DNA from: Colwellia_A sp047621305
GTDB taxonomy: Bacteria > Pseudomonadota > Gammaproteobacteria > Enterobacterales > Alteromonadaceae
DNA length: 64,000 nucleotides
Assembly: GCA_047621305.1 (NCBI GenBank)
Contig: JBLHNB010000001.1
Coordinates: 1 to 64,000, forward strand
Reading direction: 5' to 3'
Part shown: positions 47,101 to 55,834 of the stretch, piece by piece
How positions within the stretch are numbered: position 1 is the first letter of the stretch
Layout: every line of letters begins with the position of its first letter
Notes under the pieces: model-generated
Databases searched by the model: none
What the model saw: only the letters and a program-made list of their open reading frames with translations
What the model was told of the DNA's origin: nothing
Position numbers and translations under genes: made by a program

Positions 47101-47445
47101 CTAAACAGGCATACTCATAATTTCTTTATATGCTTCAACAAATTTATTACGTATTTGCACTGTCGCATCAAAAGCAATACCTGATTTAGACCCAGCAATC
47201 ATAACATCGGCTAAGGTAACACTAGTATCGCCACGCTCAAAAGCGGCTCGTTTAACACCAACATCTTTTTGAATATCACTCACGGTATTAATTGCATCTT
47301 TGAGCATATTGCCAAAGTCTTCACCTGATTTATTAATGCTAGGAATAGCATTACTGTCTGAAGGTATCGAACCTACTTTATGGTTCATTGCCTCAAGAGA
47401 CATGCTTTGCATTTGGGCAAATAGAGAATTCGTTTTGATATCCAT
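47101..47445 (-). CDS. fliE: Flagellar rod-basal body protein FliE
   Basis: The 114-residue protein has the FliE C-terminal pattern: SGEDFGNMLKDAINTVSDIQ, GDTSVTLADVMIAGSKSGIAF and VQIRNKFVEAYKEIMSMPV. It links the MS ring to the rod. A clear sigma-54 promoter lies 52 bases upstream. Confidence 0.95.
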   Translation of the reverse strand: MDIKTNSLFAQMQSMSLEAMNHKVGSIPSDSNAIPSINKSGEDFGNMLKDAINTVSDIQKDVGVKRAAFERGDTSVTLADVMIAGSKSGIAFDATVQIRNKFVEAYKEIMSMPV

Positions 47446-47497
47446 GACTTTCTCGCTTGTGTCAAATTCTTGTTATGTACCGATATAACATGAATAA

Positions 47498-47513
47498 AGC
47501 AAACATGATGCCA
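47498..47513 (-). promoter_or_regulatory. Sigma-54 promoter of the fliE operon
   Basis: Minus-strand TGGCATCATGTTTGCT matches the -24/-12 consensus closely, with GG and GC 12 bases apart. It lies 52 bases upstream of the fliE ATG and would be activated by FlrC. Confidence 0.8.
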
Positions 47514-47524
47514 AGGTGTTTAAA

Positions 47525-47638
47525 GGGTGGAAATACGCTCATTCACATCGACGTGCATGGATGCACTAATGCAGTGAAGACATGGAAGTCTAGGAACTGC
47601 CATGTGACCGCGACATACCGTACATCCTGTACATAAAA
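47525..47638. repeat. Candidate dispersed palindromic repeat between flrC and fliE
   Basis: This non-coding stretch is rich in short imperfect palindromes (gtgcatggatgcac, gacatggaagtc, gtacatcctgtac) and differs in composition from its AT-rich surroundings. It looks like an intergenic REP/BIME-type repeat, but only one copy is in the window. Confidence 0.35.
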
Positions 47639-47667
47639 GAGTTCTATATATTATTTATATAGAACTC
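47639..47667 (-). terminator. Rho-independent terminator of flrBC
   Basis: Minus-strand GAGTTCTATATA, loop AATAA, TATATAGAACTC is a perfect 12-bp stem followed by TTTTAT. It lies 49 bases after the flrC stop codon. Confidence 0.75.
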
Positions 47668-47715
47668 ATGAGGTTATCTCAGTTTAAAAAGGTATTCGCA
47701 ATATTAAATTTACGA

Positions 47716-49053
47716 TTACGCTGGTATTTGAATACCTGAATCACGCATCCGAGCAATTTTATAGCGTAACGTTCTTGGACTAATACCTAGGCGTTCGGCA
47801 ACATCTTTACGACTACCATGACATGCGTTTAATGTATCAAGAATAATTTGGTGCTCTTGTAGCTTTAATTCACTACCCAATTTATCATCACTTTCTTCAA
47901 CAGGTATTGAGGTTATAATTTCTGTATCAAATTGCTCAATTAATAAATCGCCCGTATCAATAATATTGTCACTATAGAGGATTAGTGCTCTTTGAATGAC
48001 ATTATCTAATTCTCGAACATTTCCAGGCCATTCATAAGTGGTTAATTTTCTTCTCGCAGCAGGAGTAAATTCAGGTATTTGTTCACCACCTTTTTGAGAT
48101 AAGCGTTGCACTAAATGTTTTGCTAAAGGCAAGATATCATCTTTGCGTTGTGCTAAAGGTAACCAAGTCAGTGGAAATACATTTAAACGGTAATATAAAT
48201 CTTCGCGAAACTTACCTTCTGCAACAGCTTCCTTTAAATCTCGATTACTGGTTGCAATGACTCTCACATCTAAACTTATCATTTTACGTCCACCTAAACG
48301 CTCAACTTCTCGCTCTTGTAATACACGTAAAATTTTAGCTTGCAGTCCTAAGTCCATTTCAGTAATTTCATCAAGTAAAATAGTGCCTCCTTGGGCTTGT
48401 TCAAACTTGCCTGGGCATGCTTGAATAGCGCCAGTAAAAGCACCTTTTTCATAACCAAATAGTGTCGCTTCAAGCATATTTTCAGGTATCGCTGCACAAT
48501 TAATAGCAACAAACTTTTGATCCGCACGCGTAGAATTATAATGAACGTATTGTGCCAGAACTTCTTTACCTGAGCCACTTGGTCCTAACACCATCACAGA
48601 AGCATCCGTGGTCGCGACTTTTTTAGCAAGCTTAAGCAACTCTATACTTTTAGCATCTTCAGCAATAGGTGTTTGTTTATCATTAACATGCAGCGGAATA
48701 TATTGATTAACCGTATTGAGTAATACTTCAGGAGAAAACGGTTTACTGATGTAATTACAAGCACCGTCTTTCATTGCTTGCACCGCATCATTAATCGTAC
48801 CGTAAGCCGTCATCATCAATACAGGTAATTTAGGTAAATTACTGCGAATACTCTTTAATAACGATAAACCTGACATACCACCCATTTGTACATCGCTTAC
48901 CACCATATCCACTCGGTGATTTTTCAATAATAACAGTGCAGCTTCGCCAGAATCAGCTTCAACACACTGAAATCCAGCTAACTTTAATGTATCAAGTAAG
49001 GCTTCTCGTAAGCCTGCATCGTCTTCAACAACTAATATTTTACTGGCATTCAT
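47716..49053 (-). CDS. flrC: Sigma-54-dependent flagellar response regulator FlrC
   Basis: The 445-residue protein has a receiver domain (Asp54 in VVSDVQMGGMSG), an AAA+ domain with LGPSGSGKEVLAQ and the sigma-54-contacting GAFTGA, and a Fis-type helix-turn-helix at the C-terminus (DVAERLGISPRTLRYKIARM). Phosphorylated by FlrB, it turns on sigma-54 flagellar genes. It overlaps flrB by 14 bases. Confidence 0.95.
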   Translation of the reverse strand: MNASKILVVEDDAGLREALLDTLKLAGFQCVEADSGEAALLLLKNHRVDMVVSDVQMGGMSGLSLLKSIRSNLPKLPVLMMTAYGTINDAVQAMKDGACNYISKPFSPEVLLNTVNQYIPLHVNDKQTPIAEDAKSIELLKLAKKVATTDASVMVLGPSGSGKEVLAQYVHYNSTRADQKFVAINCAAIPENMLEATLFGYEKGAFTGAIQACPGKFEQAQGGTILLDEITEMDLGLQAKILRVLQEREVERLGGRKMISLDVRVIATSNRDLKEAVAEGKFREDLYYRLNVFPLTWLPLAQRKDDILPLAKHLVQRLSQKGGEQIPEFTPAARRKLTTYEWPGNVRELDNVIQRALILYSDNIIDTGDLLIEQFDTEIITSIPVEESDDKLGSELKLQEHQIILDTLNACHGSRKDVAERLGISPRTLRYKIARMRDSGIQIPA

Positions 49054-50260
49054 ATGAAGCCTCCTTTGAGGAAAATCTCTCTTGGGGTTGTGTTGGAATG
49101 GTATGAGTAGCGTTAACTGAATCGTGCTGTTGTATTACGGTATCGCCATCAATTATCGCAGGTAAACTAATACAAAAATGTGCTCCCTCACCCGCCTTAC
49201 TCAATAAGTGCACGTTACCTTGGTGTGCATTAGCAACGGATTTAACCACAGCTAAACCTAAACCAGTACCTTGCACTCGAGAAGTATAAAAAGGTTCAAA
49301 AATTTTATCTGCTCGCTCTTTGTCTATACCTTTTCCGTTATCGCGAACACTTATGTAAGCTAATTCATTTTGGCAATAAGTCGACACCTCTATCACGGCA
49401 TTTTGTTTGATCACTTGTAGACTATTGTGAATAAGGTTTTGAATAGCACCGGTTAAAGCACTTTGATTTCCCATGACATGACAGTCATCGTTACATGTTT
49501 TAACAAGTACTTGAGCGTTCGCTTTATTAATAAGCGCTTCCAAGCCTTTAACTGAGTCAGTGACGAGTTCATTAATACTTAAAGGTTCTACGACTTGTTG
49601 CTTACCACTTTTAGCAAAAAGCAACATGTCATTCACTTGTTGTTCTAAATCTTGCAAACGTGACATCAGCTTATCTTGAAAGTCTTCTCGGTCTTGGCCA
49701 GAAAGCCTTGCATTACTTAAGTTAGCACCATAAAGCATTGCTGCTGATAAAGGTGTTCTTATTTGATGAGCCAGCGTTGAAACCATTTTACCTAATGAAG
49801 ATAAACGCTGTAATTGACTTAACTTGTCTTGTAATAAGCGAGTTTCAGTTAAGTCAGTGATCATAATTAACTGACCTGGTTGATTACCCAGCGCGGTAAT
49901 TTCTAATTTAACGCGTCGGCCATCTTTTAATGACACTTCATGCCAATCATCGGCGCGCGGTTTAAAAGAACGTTTTATAACATCAAACCACGGCTGTCCT
50001 AAAATAGGTTCATCAAGTAAAAGGCTGGCAACTTTGTTAATTTTTATAACAACACCATTACCATCAAGCATGATCATACCTGTAGGCATTACATCAATAA
50101 GCTGACTTAATTGGCTACTCTGCTGTCGTAATGATTCTAATTCACCAATATAAGCTTCAGACTTTAATGACGAGTCAATAGGCCTAAATGAAAGAGGTGA
50201 ATGATTGAAAATATTATCTGTCGACTGGTGAACAGTGCTAGTAGAATAGGCAAGTGCCAT
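49040..50260 (-). CDS. flrB: Flagellar sensor histidine kinase FlrB
   Basis: The 406-residue soluble kinase has no membrane segment. It shows a PAS domain (about 40-135), the phospho-His box LGKMVSTLAHQIRTPLSAAM, and the ATPase domain with DNGKGIDKERADKIFEPFYTS (split in two runs here) and GTGLGLAVVKS. It is the cytoplasmic partner of FlrC. A sigma-54 promoter precedes it. Confidence 0.94.
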   Translation of the reverse strand: MALAYSTSTVHQSTDNIFNHSPLSFRPIDSSLKSEAYIGELESLRQQSSQLSQLIDVMPTGMIMLDGNGVVIKINKVASLLLDEPILGQPWFDVIKRSFKPRADDWHEVSLKDGRRVKLEITALGNQPGQLIMITDLTETRLLQDKLSQLQRLSSLGKMVSTLAHQIRTPLSAAMLYGANLSNARLSGQDREDFQDKLMSRLQDLEQQVNDMLLFAKSGKQQVVEPLSINELVTDSVKGLEALINKANAQVLVKTCNDDCHVMGNQSALTGAIQNLIHNSLQVIKQNAVIEVSTYCQNELAYISVRDNGKGIDKERADKIFEPFYTSRVQGTGLGLAVVKSVANAHQGNVHLLSKAGEGAHFCISLPAIIDGDTVIQQHDSVNATHTIPTQPQERFSSKEASYECQ

Positions 50261-50296
50261 AATGCTTTACTCGATTATTTATAACAACCTGAATAA

Positions 50297-50312
50297 AGCA
50301 TTAATTATGCCA
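50297..50312 (-). promoter_or_regulatory. Sigma-54 promoter of flrBC
   Basis: Minus-strand TGGCATAATTAATGCT has GG/GC at the correct 12-base offset and a good -24 half. It lies 36 bases upstream of the flrB ATG. FlrA is the expected activator. Confidence 0.75.
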
Positions 50313-50404
50313 CTTAGAATAACCCTTTAATTTCAATCAAATAGAGAGAATACCGCTTGAATTTATCATGTCAAAAAATTGGCTTTGACAACAAAAATAA
50401 CAGC

Positions 50405-51895
50405 TTAACTGCTTTTTTGCAGGTCATATTTACGCATTTTTTCAACGAGTGTTGTTCTACGCATACCTAACAATTCAGCGGAGCGAGCCACAACCCAATT
50501 GTTCTTAGATAACGCTTGTTCAATCATAGAAACTTCAAGATCGGCCAAGTATTCTTTTAAATTTAAGCCGTCTTCAGGCAATAAACTCACATTTTCAGTT
50601 GTAACAAATTCGCTATCAAATAATGAGTTATCTTGCTCATGATCATGTTCTTCATCGTCATAATCAAAGCCACCAAAAAGCTCATTGATTGCTTCCCTTT
50701 CCTGTATTTCTTCAGGATATTCCGGTTGATATCCTTCAACATCAAGATGGCGATACTTTAAAGGTAACTCACTAACATCAACAACTTGATCAGCAAACAT
50801 GATGATCATGCGTTCAATAAGGTTAGATAATTCACGTACATTACCTGACCATGAGTGTTCCTTTAATGAGGTGATCGCATTATCTGTAAAACGTACAGAT
50901 TTACCTTGTTCACTTTCAAAGCGAGAAGTTAACTCTTTTAACAATAACGGAATATCGTCTTTACGCTCCCGTAATGACGGTGTTTCAATAGGAAAAACAT
51001 TGAGTCGATAATAAAGGTCTTCACGAAACTCATTTGTTTTTATCATTTCTTCTAAGTTTTGATGAGTCGCCGCGATAATACGTACATTCGCTTTAATACT
51101 TTTTGCGCCACCAATACGTTCAAAGGTTCGCTCTTGCAATACTCTCAGTAACTTAACTTGCATCGGTTGTGGCATATCACCAATTTCATCTAGAAATAAA
51201 GTGCCGCCTTCAGCCAATTCAAAACGCCCTTTACGCAATGAGATCGCGCCTGTAAAAGCGCCTTTTTCATGTCCAAACAATTCACTTTCTAAAAGTTCAG
51301 CGGGAATAGCACCACAGTTAAGCGGTACAAAAGGCCCTTTAGCACGATCAGACAAGTCATGAATATTACGAGCCACCACTTCTTTACCCGTACCTGATTC
51401 ACCTAGAATTAAGACACTTGCTTGTGTTGTTGCTACCTGTTCAATTAAAAAACGTACTTCATTCATTTTCTCGCTCACGCCGACAAGGGAGCGAAAAAGA
51501 GGATTAGCACTTAAATTATTGCGTTTTCTCGGTAAATTATTGTGATATTGGTGACTATGGTGAATCAACTCGGTTAATTGCGCATAATTAAGCGGCACGC
51601 CAAGCTGACCAACAATATTAGCAAATCCTGAAGTAGCTTGTTGATCCAATACATCATGTAAAATAAAGGGATAACTCGGATTTTTTTTAACAAATTCAAG
51701 GATGCGTTCAGATAACTGTCCACATAAAATAACCGTTAAAATATTGCTATTTTCTTTGAAATTTTCAGTAATTTCATTTTCATTGCAAACAGTAAATTGT
51801 TCACCGACAAAGGCCAAGACTGTTTCGATTTGCTGACGACGCTGGGTGTCGTTATCAATGACAACAATATGTTTTTGAACTTGTGAGGGCATCAT
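50405..51895 (-). CDS. flrA: Master flagellar regulator FlrA (FleQ family)
   Basis: The 496-residue protein has a degenerate receiver-like FleQ domain (about 1-125), an AAA+ domain with ILGESGTGKEVVARNIH and GAFTGA, and a C-terminal Fis-type helix-turn-helix (ARSAELLGMRRTTLVEKMRKY). FlrA starts the hierarchy with sigma-54 and in Vibrio binds c-di-GMP. A linker before the DNA-binding domain is strikingly acidic and His-containing (FDYDDEEHDHEQDN). It is separately transcribed. Confidence 0.94.
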   Translation of the reverse strand: MMPSQVQKHIVVIDNDTQRRQQIETVLAFVGEQFTVCNENEITENFKENSNILTVILCGQLSERILEFVKKNPSYPFILHDVLDQQATSGFANIVGQLGVPLNYAQLTELIHHSHQYHNNLPRKRNNLSANPLFRSLVGVSEKMNEVRFLIEQVATTQASVLILGESGTGKEVVARNIHDLSDRAKGPFVPLNCGAIPAELLESELFGHEKGAFTGAISLRKGRFELAEGGTLFLDEIGDMPQPMQVKLLRVLQERTFERIGGAKSIKANVRIIAATHQNLEEMIKTNEFREDLYYRLNVFPIETPSLRERKDDIPLLLKELTSRFESEQGKSVRFTDNAITSLKEHSWSGNVRELSNLIERMIIMFADQVVDVSELPLKYRHLDVEGYQPEYPEEIQEREAINELFGGFDYDDEEHDHEQDNSLFDSEFVTTENVSLLPEDGLNLKEYLADLEVSMIEQALSKNNWVVARSAELLGMRRTTLVEKMRKYDLQKSS

Positions 51896-52303
51896 ATAAA
51901 GGAGATATTTACGGACTAATATAATAAGTTTAACGAGTTATGACCATTTATCAACAAAAAATTGACGCTCAAGTCATTTTTTTGACTTTTGTAACCGTTC
52001 ATTTCAGTTAAAAATAACAAGTTCCTCCTGCCCATTAAAATGTGCCTTAGGCGTATTCACTGTGGATATATTTAAAAGATCTGAGTCGGAAGAACAAAAA
52101 AGTAAAAAGAAGAGCGGCTGTTAACGTCAATAAAACAATATTTACGACTGTTTTTCAGTGTTATTTACAGCGTTTTTGGAAGATGATCGAAAAGCACTTA
52201 AGGCAATCATAATAATTTAGTTACGTTATTCTATTTAAAATAGCGGTTGTAACTGTCTCTTTGCTATTATTTTACGATGATATCAACATAAGATATATTT
52301 TTG
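51896..52303. other. Divergent intergenic region between flrA and fliS
   Basis: The 500-base gap upstream of flrA and of the first fliS. It is AT-rich, with no convincing sigma-70 boxes that I would commit to. One tiny plus-strand frame with a GTG start (52062-52124) encodes a 20-residue Lys/Ser/Glu-rich peptide ending KKSGC, but it lacks a good ribosome-binding site and is not called as a gene. The far right end contains the sigma-54 site listed separately. Confidence 0.5.
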
Positions 52304-52319
52304 TGGCTCACATATTGCT
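52304..52319 (+). promoter_or_regulatory. Sigma-54 promoter of the first fliS
   Basis: TGGCTCACATATTGCT matches the -24/-12 consensus with the correct 12-base GG-to-GC offset. It lies about 105 bases upstream of the chosen ATG. Confidence 0.7.
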
Positions 52320-52423
52320 TATTAAATTTGATATGTAATGATTTATTTTTTTTGTGCTAAGTTTATATCTAACAACCTGCATATAAAAATCAGATCGGAT
52401 TAAAATTATTGAGTACTAAAGTT

Positions 52424-52804
52424 ATGAGAACATCTATAAAAAAATACCAAAATTCATTTGCTGAGAGTGTTGTTGATGCCGACCCTCATACCTTAATTAG
52501 TATTATTTTCAAACATATACTAATCAATGTTGCGATTGCCAAAGGCGCGATTGATAGAAAAGAAATCGAAAATAAAGGTAAAGCACTGATCAAAGCAATG
52601 GCTTTAGTGGGAGAATTACAAGACAGTATTGACATGGAAAAAGGTGGAGAGATTTCTATTAATCTTTTTGATTTATATCAATATGTTGTAGGCTGTTTAA
52701 CTGATGCTAATATTGAAAGCAATATCGAAAAATTAGATGAAGTTACCGATCTAATCTCTAATATAAAAGAAGGCTGGGATGCGATCCCCCTTGATAAAAG
52801 ATAA
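52424..52804 (+). CDS. fliS: Flagellin chaperone FliS, copy 1
   Basis: This 126-residue FliS has the signature DADPHTLISIIFKHIL, then AKGAIDRKEIENKGKAL, and ends GWDAIPLDKR. FliS binds the flagellin C-terminus and prevents early polymerisation. I start at ATG 52424 because MRTSIKKYQ aligns with the start of copy 2; a TTG at 52409 adds 5 residues. It differs clearly from copy 2, so the duplication is not recent. Its last codons run into a 7-bp tandem repeat. A sigma-54 promoter precedes it. Confidence 0.88.
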   Translation: MRTSIKKYQNSFAESVVDADPHTLISIIFKHILINVAIAKGAIDRKEIENKGKALIKAMALVGELQDSIDMEKGGEISINLFDLYQYVVGCLTDANIESNIEKLDEVTDLISNIKEGWDAIPLDKR

Positions 52805-52841
52805 AAGATAAAAGATAAAAGATAAAAGATAAAAGATAAAA
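52793..52841 (+). repeat. 7-bp tandem repeat (gataaaa x7) spanning the fliS stop codon
   Basis: gataaaa is repeated seven times without error. The first two units contain the last codons and the TAA of fliS copy 1, so copy-number change would leave the protein end unchanged. It is a slippage-prone simple repeat; after it come an imperfect hairpin (52852-52869) and a 14-base direct repeat (taatgctacttgct at 52857 and 52873). Confidence 0.9.
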
Positions 52842-52993
52842 ATATTGCACTGCAAGTAATGCTACTTGCTTATAATGCTACTTGCTAAAGATATTGTGCA
52901 GTTACCCTTACATAATTAGCAACGGCCTAACGATATAATTATAACATCACTCCTACTTTTTCATCTCGTCAACTTAATATAATTAAATTTCCC

Positions 52994-53020
52994 TCAATGA
53001 ATTAGCTTTCATGCCGATAT
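52994..53020 (+). promoter_or_regulatory. Candidate sigma-28 promoter of the second fliS
   Basis: TCAA, a 15-base spacer and GCCGATAT differ from the FliA consensus TAAA-N15-GCCGATAA by one base in each half. It lies 108 bases upstream of the fliS copy 2 ATG, within the 324-base gap between the two fliS genes, which otherwise holds the repeats noted above. Confidence 0.5.
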
Positions 53021-53128
53021 AGATTTTAGCAACAAATAACAATTTTGTATTTCAGCATTTTGTCGTTCTTGAACTAATAAAATAATCGTTCAAGATTATT
53101 TATATTATCCGGTAGTAAGAGGTAAGTT

Positions 53129-53551
53129 ATGGCCATTCGTCGCTCTATTCAGCAATATCAAATTAATAGCGTTAACAATATATTAGATGCCGACCCACAC
53201 ACCCTCATCTCGATTATTTATCAACATATATTGGGCAGTTTAGCCGCAGCAAAAGGGTCTATTCAGCGTGATGAGATTGAAGAGAAGGGTAAAAACATCA
53301 ATAAGGCAATAGCACTGATAGGTGAGTTGATTGATAGTTTAAATATGGAACAAGGCGGAGATATTTCTAATAATCTTGCGGCTTTATATGACTACTCAGT
53401 TCGTAAACTGGTTGATGCAAATGCTGAAGCAAATTGTGATCTTCTCAATGAAATCAGCTTAATTTTTATTGATATTAAAGCTGGATGGGATAGTATCCCT
53501 AAACAACAACAAATAAAACCAGATGCACAAGCCACAATTGCAGGTATTTAG
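53129..53551 (+). CDS. fliS: Flagellin chaperone FliS, copy 2
   Basis: The 140-residue FliS has RSIQQYQINSVNNIL, DADPHTLISIIYQHIL, MEQGGDISNNLAALYDYS and ends with GWDSIP plus a short tail. A good ribosome-binding site (AGAGG) precedes the ATG. It is the closer match to standard FliS of the two copies and probably serves the neighbouring flagellins. It lies 10 bases before the next gene. Confidence 0.92.
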   Translation: MAIRRSIQQYQINSVNNILDADPHTLISIIYQHILGSLAAAKGSIQRDEIEEKGKNINKAIALIGELIDSLNMEQGGDISNNLAALYDYSVRKLVDANAEANCDLLNEISLIFIDIKAGWDSIPKQQQIKPDAQATIAGI

Positions 53552-53561
53552 GAGTGAATAC

Positions 53562-53885
53562 ATGTCAAAAATAAAACAACTATCTGAAGAAGATATTTCA
53601 AATCTTGAAGATCAAATCCTCGATGTTGATACAGTGATGCTAGATCCTGATTACGTTGAACCTGCCATTGAATTCATTACCCTTATTGATGAAAAGATTC
53701 AGGCGATGATGCCATCAATAAATGATGAAACATCTGATGAACACATTAAACGTTTGCAACTTTGTGCCTATACATTAAGTAAATTAGCTGAAAAAGCACA
53801 GGAACAGTTGGACGAAGTAAAAGAAGCTATTTTGAGTATCAAAAAAAGTAAAGATGCAACCAGCGCCTATAAAAGTAATAAATAA
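53562..53885 (+). CDS. Small helical protein in the FliT position
   Basis: The 107-residue, acidic, mostly helical protein starts at ATG 53562, which has the ribosome-binding site TAGGAG; the frame is open 13 codons further upstream into fliS but without a signal. I do not recognise the family from sequence. Position directly behind fliS suggests a FliT-type or other export chaperone. The C-terminus is Lys/Ser-rich. Functional assignment is positional only. Confidence 0.6.
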   Translation: MSKIKQLSEEDISNLEDQILDVDTVMLDPDYVEPAIEFITLIDEKIQAMMPSINDETSDEHIKRLQLCAYTLSKLAEKAQEQLDEVKEAILSIKKSKDATSAYKSNK

Positions 53886-53914
53886 TAAGCATTTATCATT
53901 TTTTGTTAATATCC

Positions 53915-53950
53915 ATATAAAAAGCACTACTTTTTTAGTGCTTTTTATAT
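53915..53950. terminator. Bidirectional terminator between the fliS operon and flagellin
   Basis: atataaaaagcacta and tagtgctttttatat form a perfect 15-bp stem around a cttttt loop. A/T runs on both sides let it work for the plus-strand fliS operon and the minus-strand flagellin gene, which converge here. Confidence 0.9.
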
Positions 53951-53988
53951 GTTTCAAAGTAATTTGAACATGAAATATTTCAATAGTC

Positions 53989-55797
53989 CTAACCTAGCAG
54001 CGATAAAACACTACTAGCGCTAGCATTGGCTTGCGATAAAATAGCAGTAGACGCTTGCTGTAATATTTGGCTTTTACTTAACTTTGATGTTTCTAAGGCA
54101 AAGTCAGCGTCATTAATACGAGAACGACTGACCGACATATGCTCGATCGATATTTCAGAAATAGAAACCGTTGATTGTAAACGATTCATTGATGCGCCAA
54201 ATTTGGAGCGCTGTTCAGATATGTAATCTAATGCTCGATCAATCAGAGTAATTGCGTTATCGGGGTCAGTGGCAATATTTAACGCATTTAAGCCAAGCGC
54301 TTCAGCATCAATACGCGAAAACTCCATTGCTACACTATGTCCCTTTTCTGAGCCGACCTGTAGGTTATAGGTATTAGATAATAATGGATTGACAACATGT
54401 GCCGTAGGTACTTTAACGGTAAAGCCTTCCATAGGATCAAGTGTCAAAAAGGTGTTTGAGTTATCAACGACAGATTCTGCTGTTTTAACATCGCCACCAT
54501 CAAGATCTAAACCACCAATAGCACCGGTGTCTTCATTACCAAAATTAAAATTATCGCTAATAAAAGTATCACCCGCTCCACCTGAAAACGCTGTTTGAAA
54601 AGCAGCTTCTGTTGCGTATGATGTTAACCCCTTACCAAACAAATCTTGTATAGCTTTATCTAAGGTATTTGACCCTAAGTTTGTCGTTAAATTAATTTCA
54701 TCACTTAAAAAGGCCATAACATCTTTGATGCCCTCGCCGCCATTGCTTTTTATATCATCATGTAACATACGAACAGCGCTATAACCTTGAGAATAATGTT
54801 TAGACGAACTATCCCAAGTACTAAAAAAAGTATTATCAGCTGCATAGCTAGTTATATCTGCACCAGTAAAACCAGTAGTTTTATCGAAGAGCGTAGGGTC
54901 GCCCGCAAAAGCTACGGAAAAACTAGCATCATTTTCAGCAACCAATTGATTATAAACATTTTCATCTGCTCCCTGAATTAACTCTGCTGCCCCTTCTTTA
55001 AACCATGATGGTAGCGAATCCATATCCATAGTGCGCCCCATAACCGCGTGTACCATTTCATGAGCAATAATACGATCACTAAATTGCGGTGCAACGCCAC
55101 CATCAGGTTTTTTACCTATGGGAAAAGATTTAGTGTAGATAGTTAATGTTTGTTCCTGTGCGCGACTTAGGCTGTCGTCATTTGAAGTAGAATAGCTCAC
55201 CGTCGCCGCAAATTCAGCGTTAGGGTCATCATCAAAAATAAGCGACATTTCTTGTTTATCAGTAACTTTTAAACCAAAACTATCACTGATCATTCTTTCT
55301 GATTCTGCAAACCAGTTAGTGAACAATTGATCGACCATAAACTGCTTAGTTTCATCAACATGAGCCGGTAGTTTATTTCGTTCAAATAGCTTAACACCAT
55401 TAAACTCGGTATTTTCAGCGACACTGTCCATTTCGTTAAGTAACTGAGAAGCTTCCTGTTGTAATGCATTACGGTTTGAAGCTGATAGCGTGCCATTAGC
55501 TGCTTGTACCGAAAGTTCGCGAATACGCTGTAAATTAGTGACCAATGAACTTAATGAACCATCAGCAGTTTGTAATGCCGATATACCGTCATTGGTATTA
55601 CGAATAGCTTGGGTTAGACCACGAATTTTTGAAGTAAAACCGTCGCTAATGGCAAGACCTGCAGCATCATCTTTGGCTGAGTTAATGCGCAAACCTGAAG
55701 AAAGGCGTGTCATCGCTTCGTTTTGCTGTAATTGTGAACGGCTTGTCATACGCTGCGAAAAAAGCGAGTTAATATTAGTATTTACTCTCATTGCCAT
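53989..55797 (-). CDS. Flagellin with internal zinc-metalloprotease domain (flagellinolysin)
   Basis: The 602-residue protein has complete flagellin ends: the N-terminal D0/D1 part (MAMRVNTNINSLFSQ, RLSSGLRINSAKDDAAG, about 1-140) and the C-terminal D1/D0 part (SRINDADFALETSKLSK, ending SSVLSLLG, about 455-602). Between them, in the normally variable region, lies a protease-like domain with HEMVH (His246, Glu247, His250) and the downstream WFKEGAAEL with Glu268, the arrangement of gluzincin zinc peptidases. This is the layout of the flagellinolysin family, whose filaments are enzymatically active. A sigma-28 promoter drives it. No second flagellin is in the window, so it is probably a minor filament subunit. 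Confidence 0.93.
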   Translation of the reverse strand: MAMRVNTNINSLFSQRMTSRSQLQQNEAMTRLSSGLRINSAKDDAAGLAISDGFTSKIRGLTQAIRNTNDGISALQTADGSLSSLVTNLQRIRELSVQAANGTLSASNRNALQQEASQLLNEMDSVAENTEFNGVKLFERNKLPAHVDETKQFMVDQLFTNWFAESERMISDSFGLKVTDKQEMSLIFDDDPNAEFAATVSYSTSNDDSLSRAQEQTLTIYTKSFPIGKKPDGGVAPQFSDRIIAHEMVHAVMGRTMDMDSLPSWFKEGAAELIQGADENVYNQLVAENDASFSVAFAGDPTLFDKTTGFTGADITSYAADNTFFSTWDSSSKHYSQGYSAVRMLHDDIKSNGGEGIKDVMAFLSDEINLTTNLGSNTLDKAIQDLFGKGLTSYATEAAFQTAFSGGAGDTFISDNFNFGNEDTGAIGGLDLDGGDVKTAESVVDNSNTFLTLDPMEGFTVKVPTAHVVNPLLSNTYNLQVGSEKGHSVAMEFSRIDAEALGLNALNIATDPDNAITLIDRALDYISEQRSKFGASMNRLQSTVSISEISIEHMSVSRSRINDADFALETSKLSKSQILQQASTAILSQANASASSVLSLLG

Positions 55798-55834
55798 TGG
55801 AGAATCACCTTATTAATATTTTCTACCTGTATAG

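Noticed and set aside
52793..52886. Tandem repeats as a possible CRISPR array
   Set aside because: Units are 7 bp without spacers and no cas genes are present.
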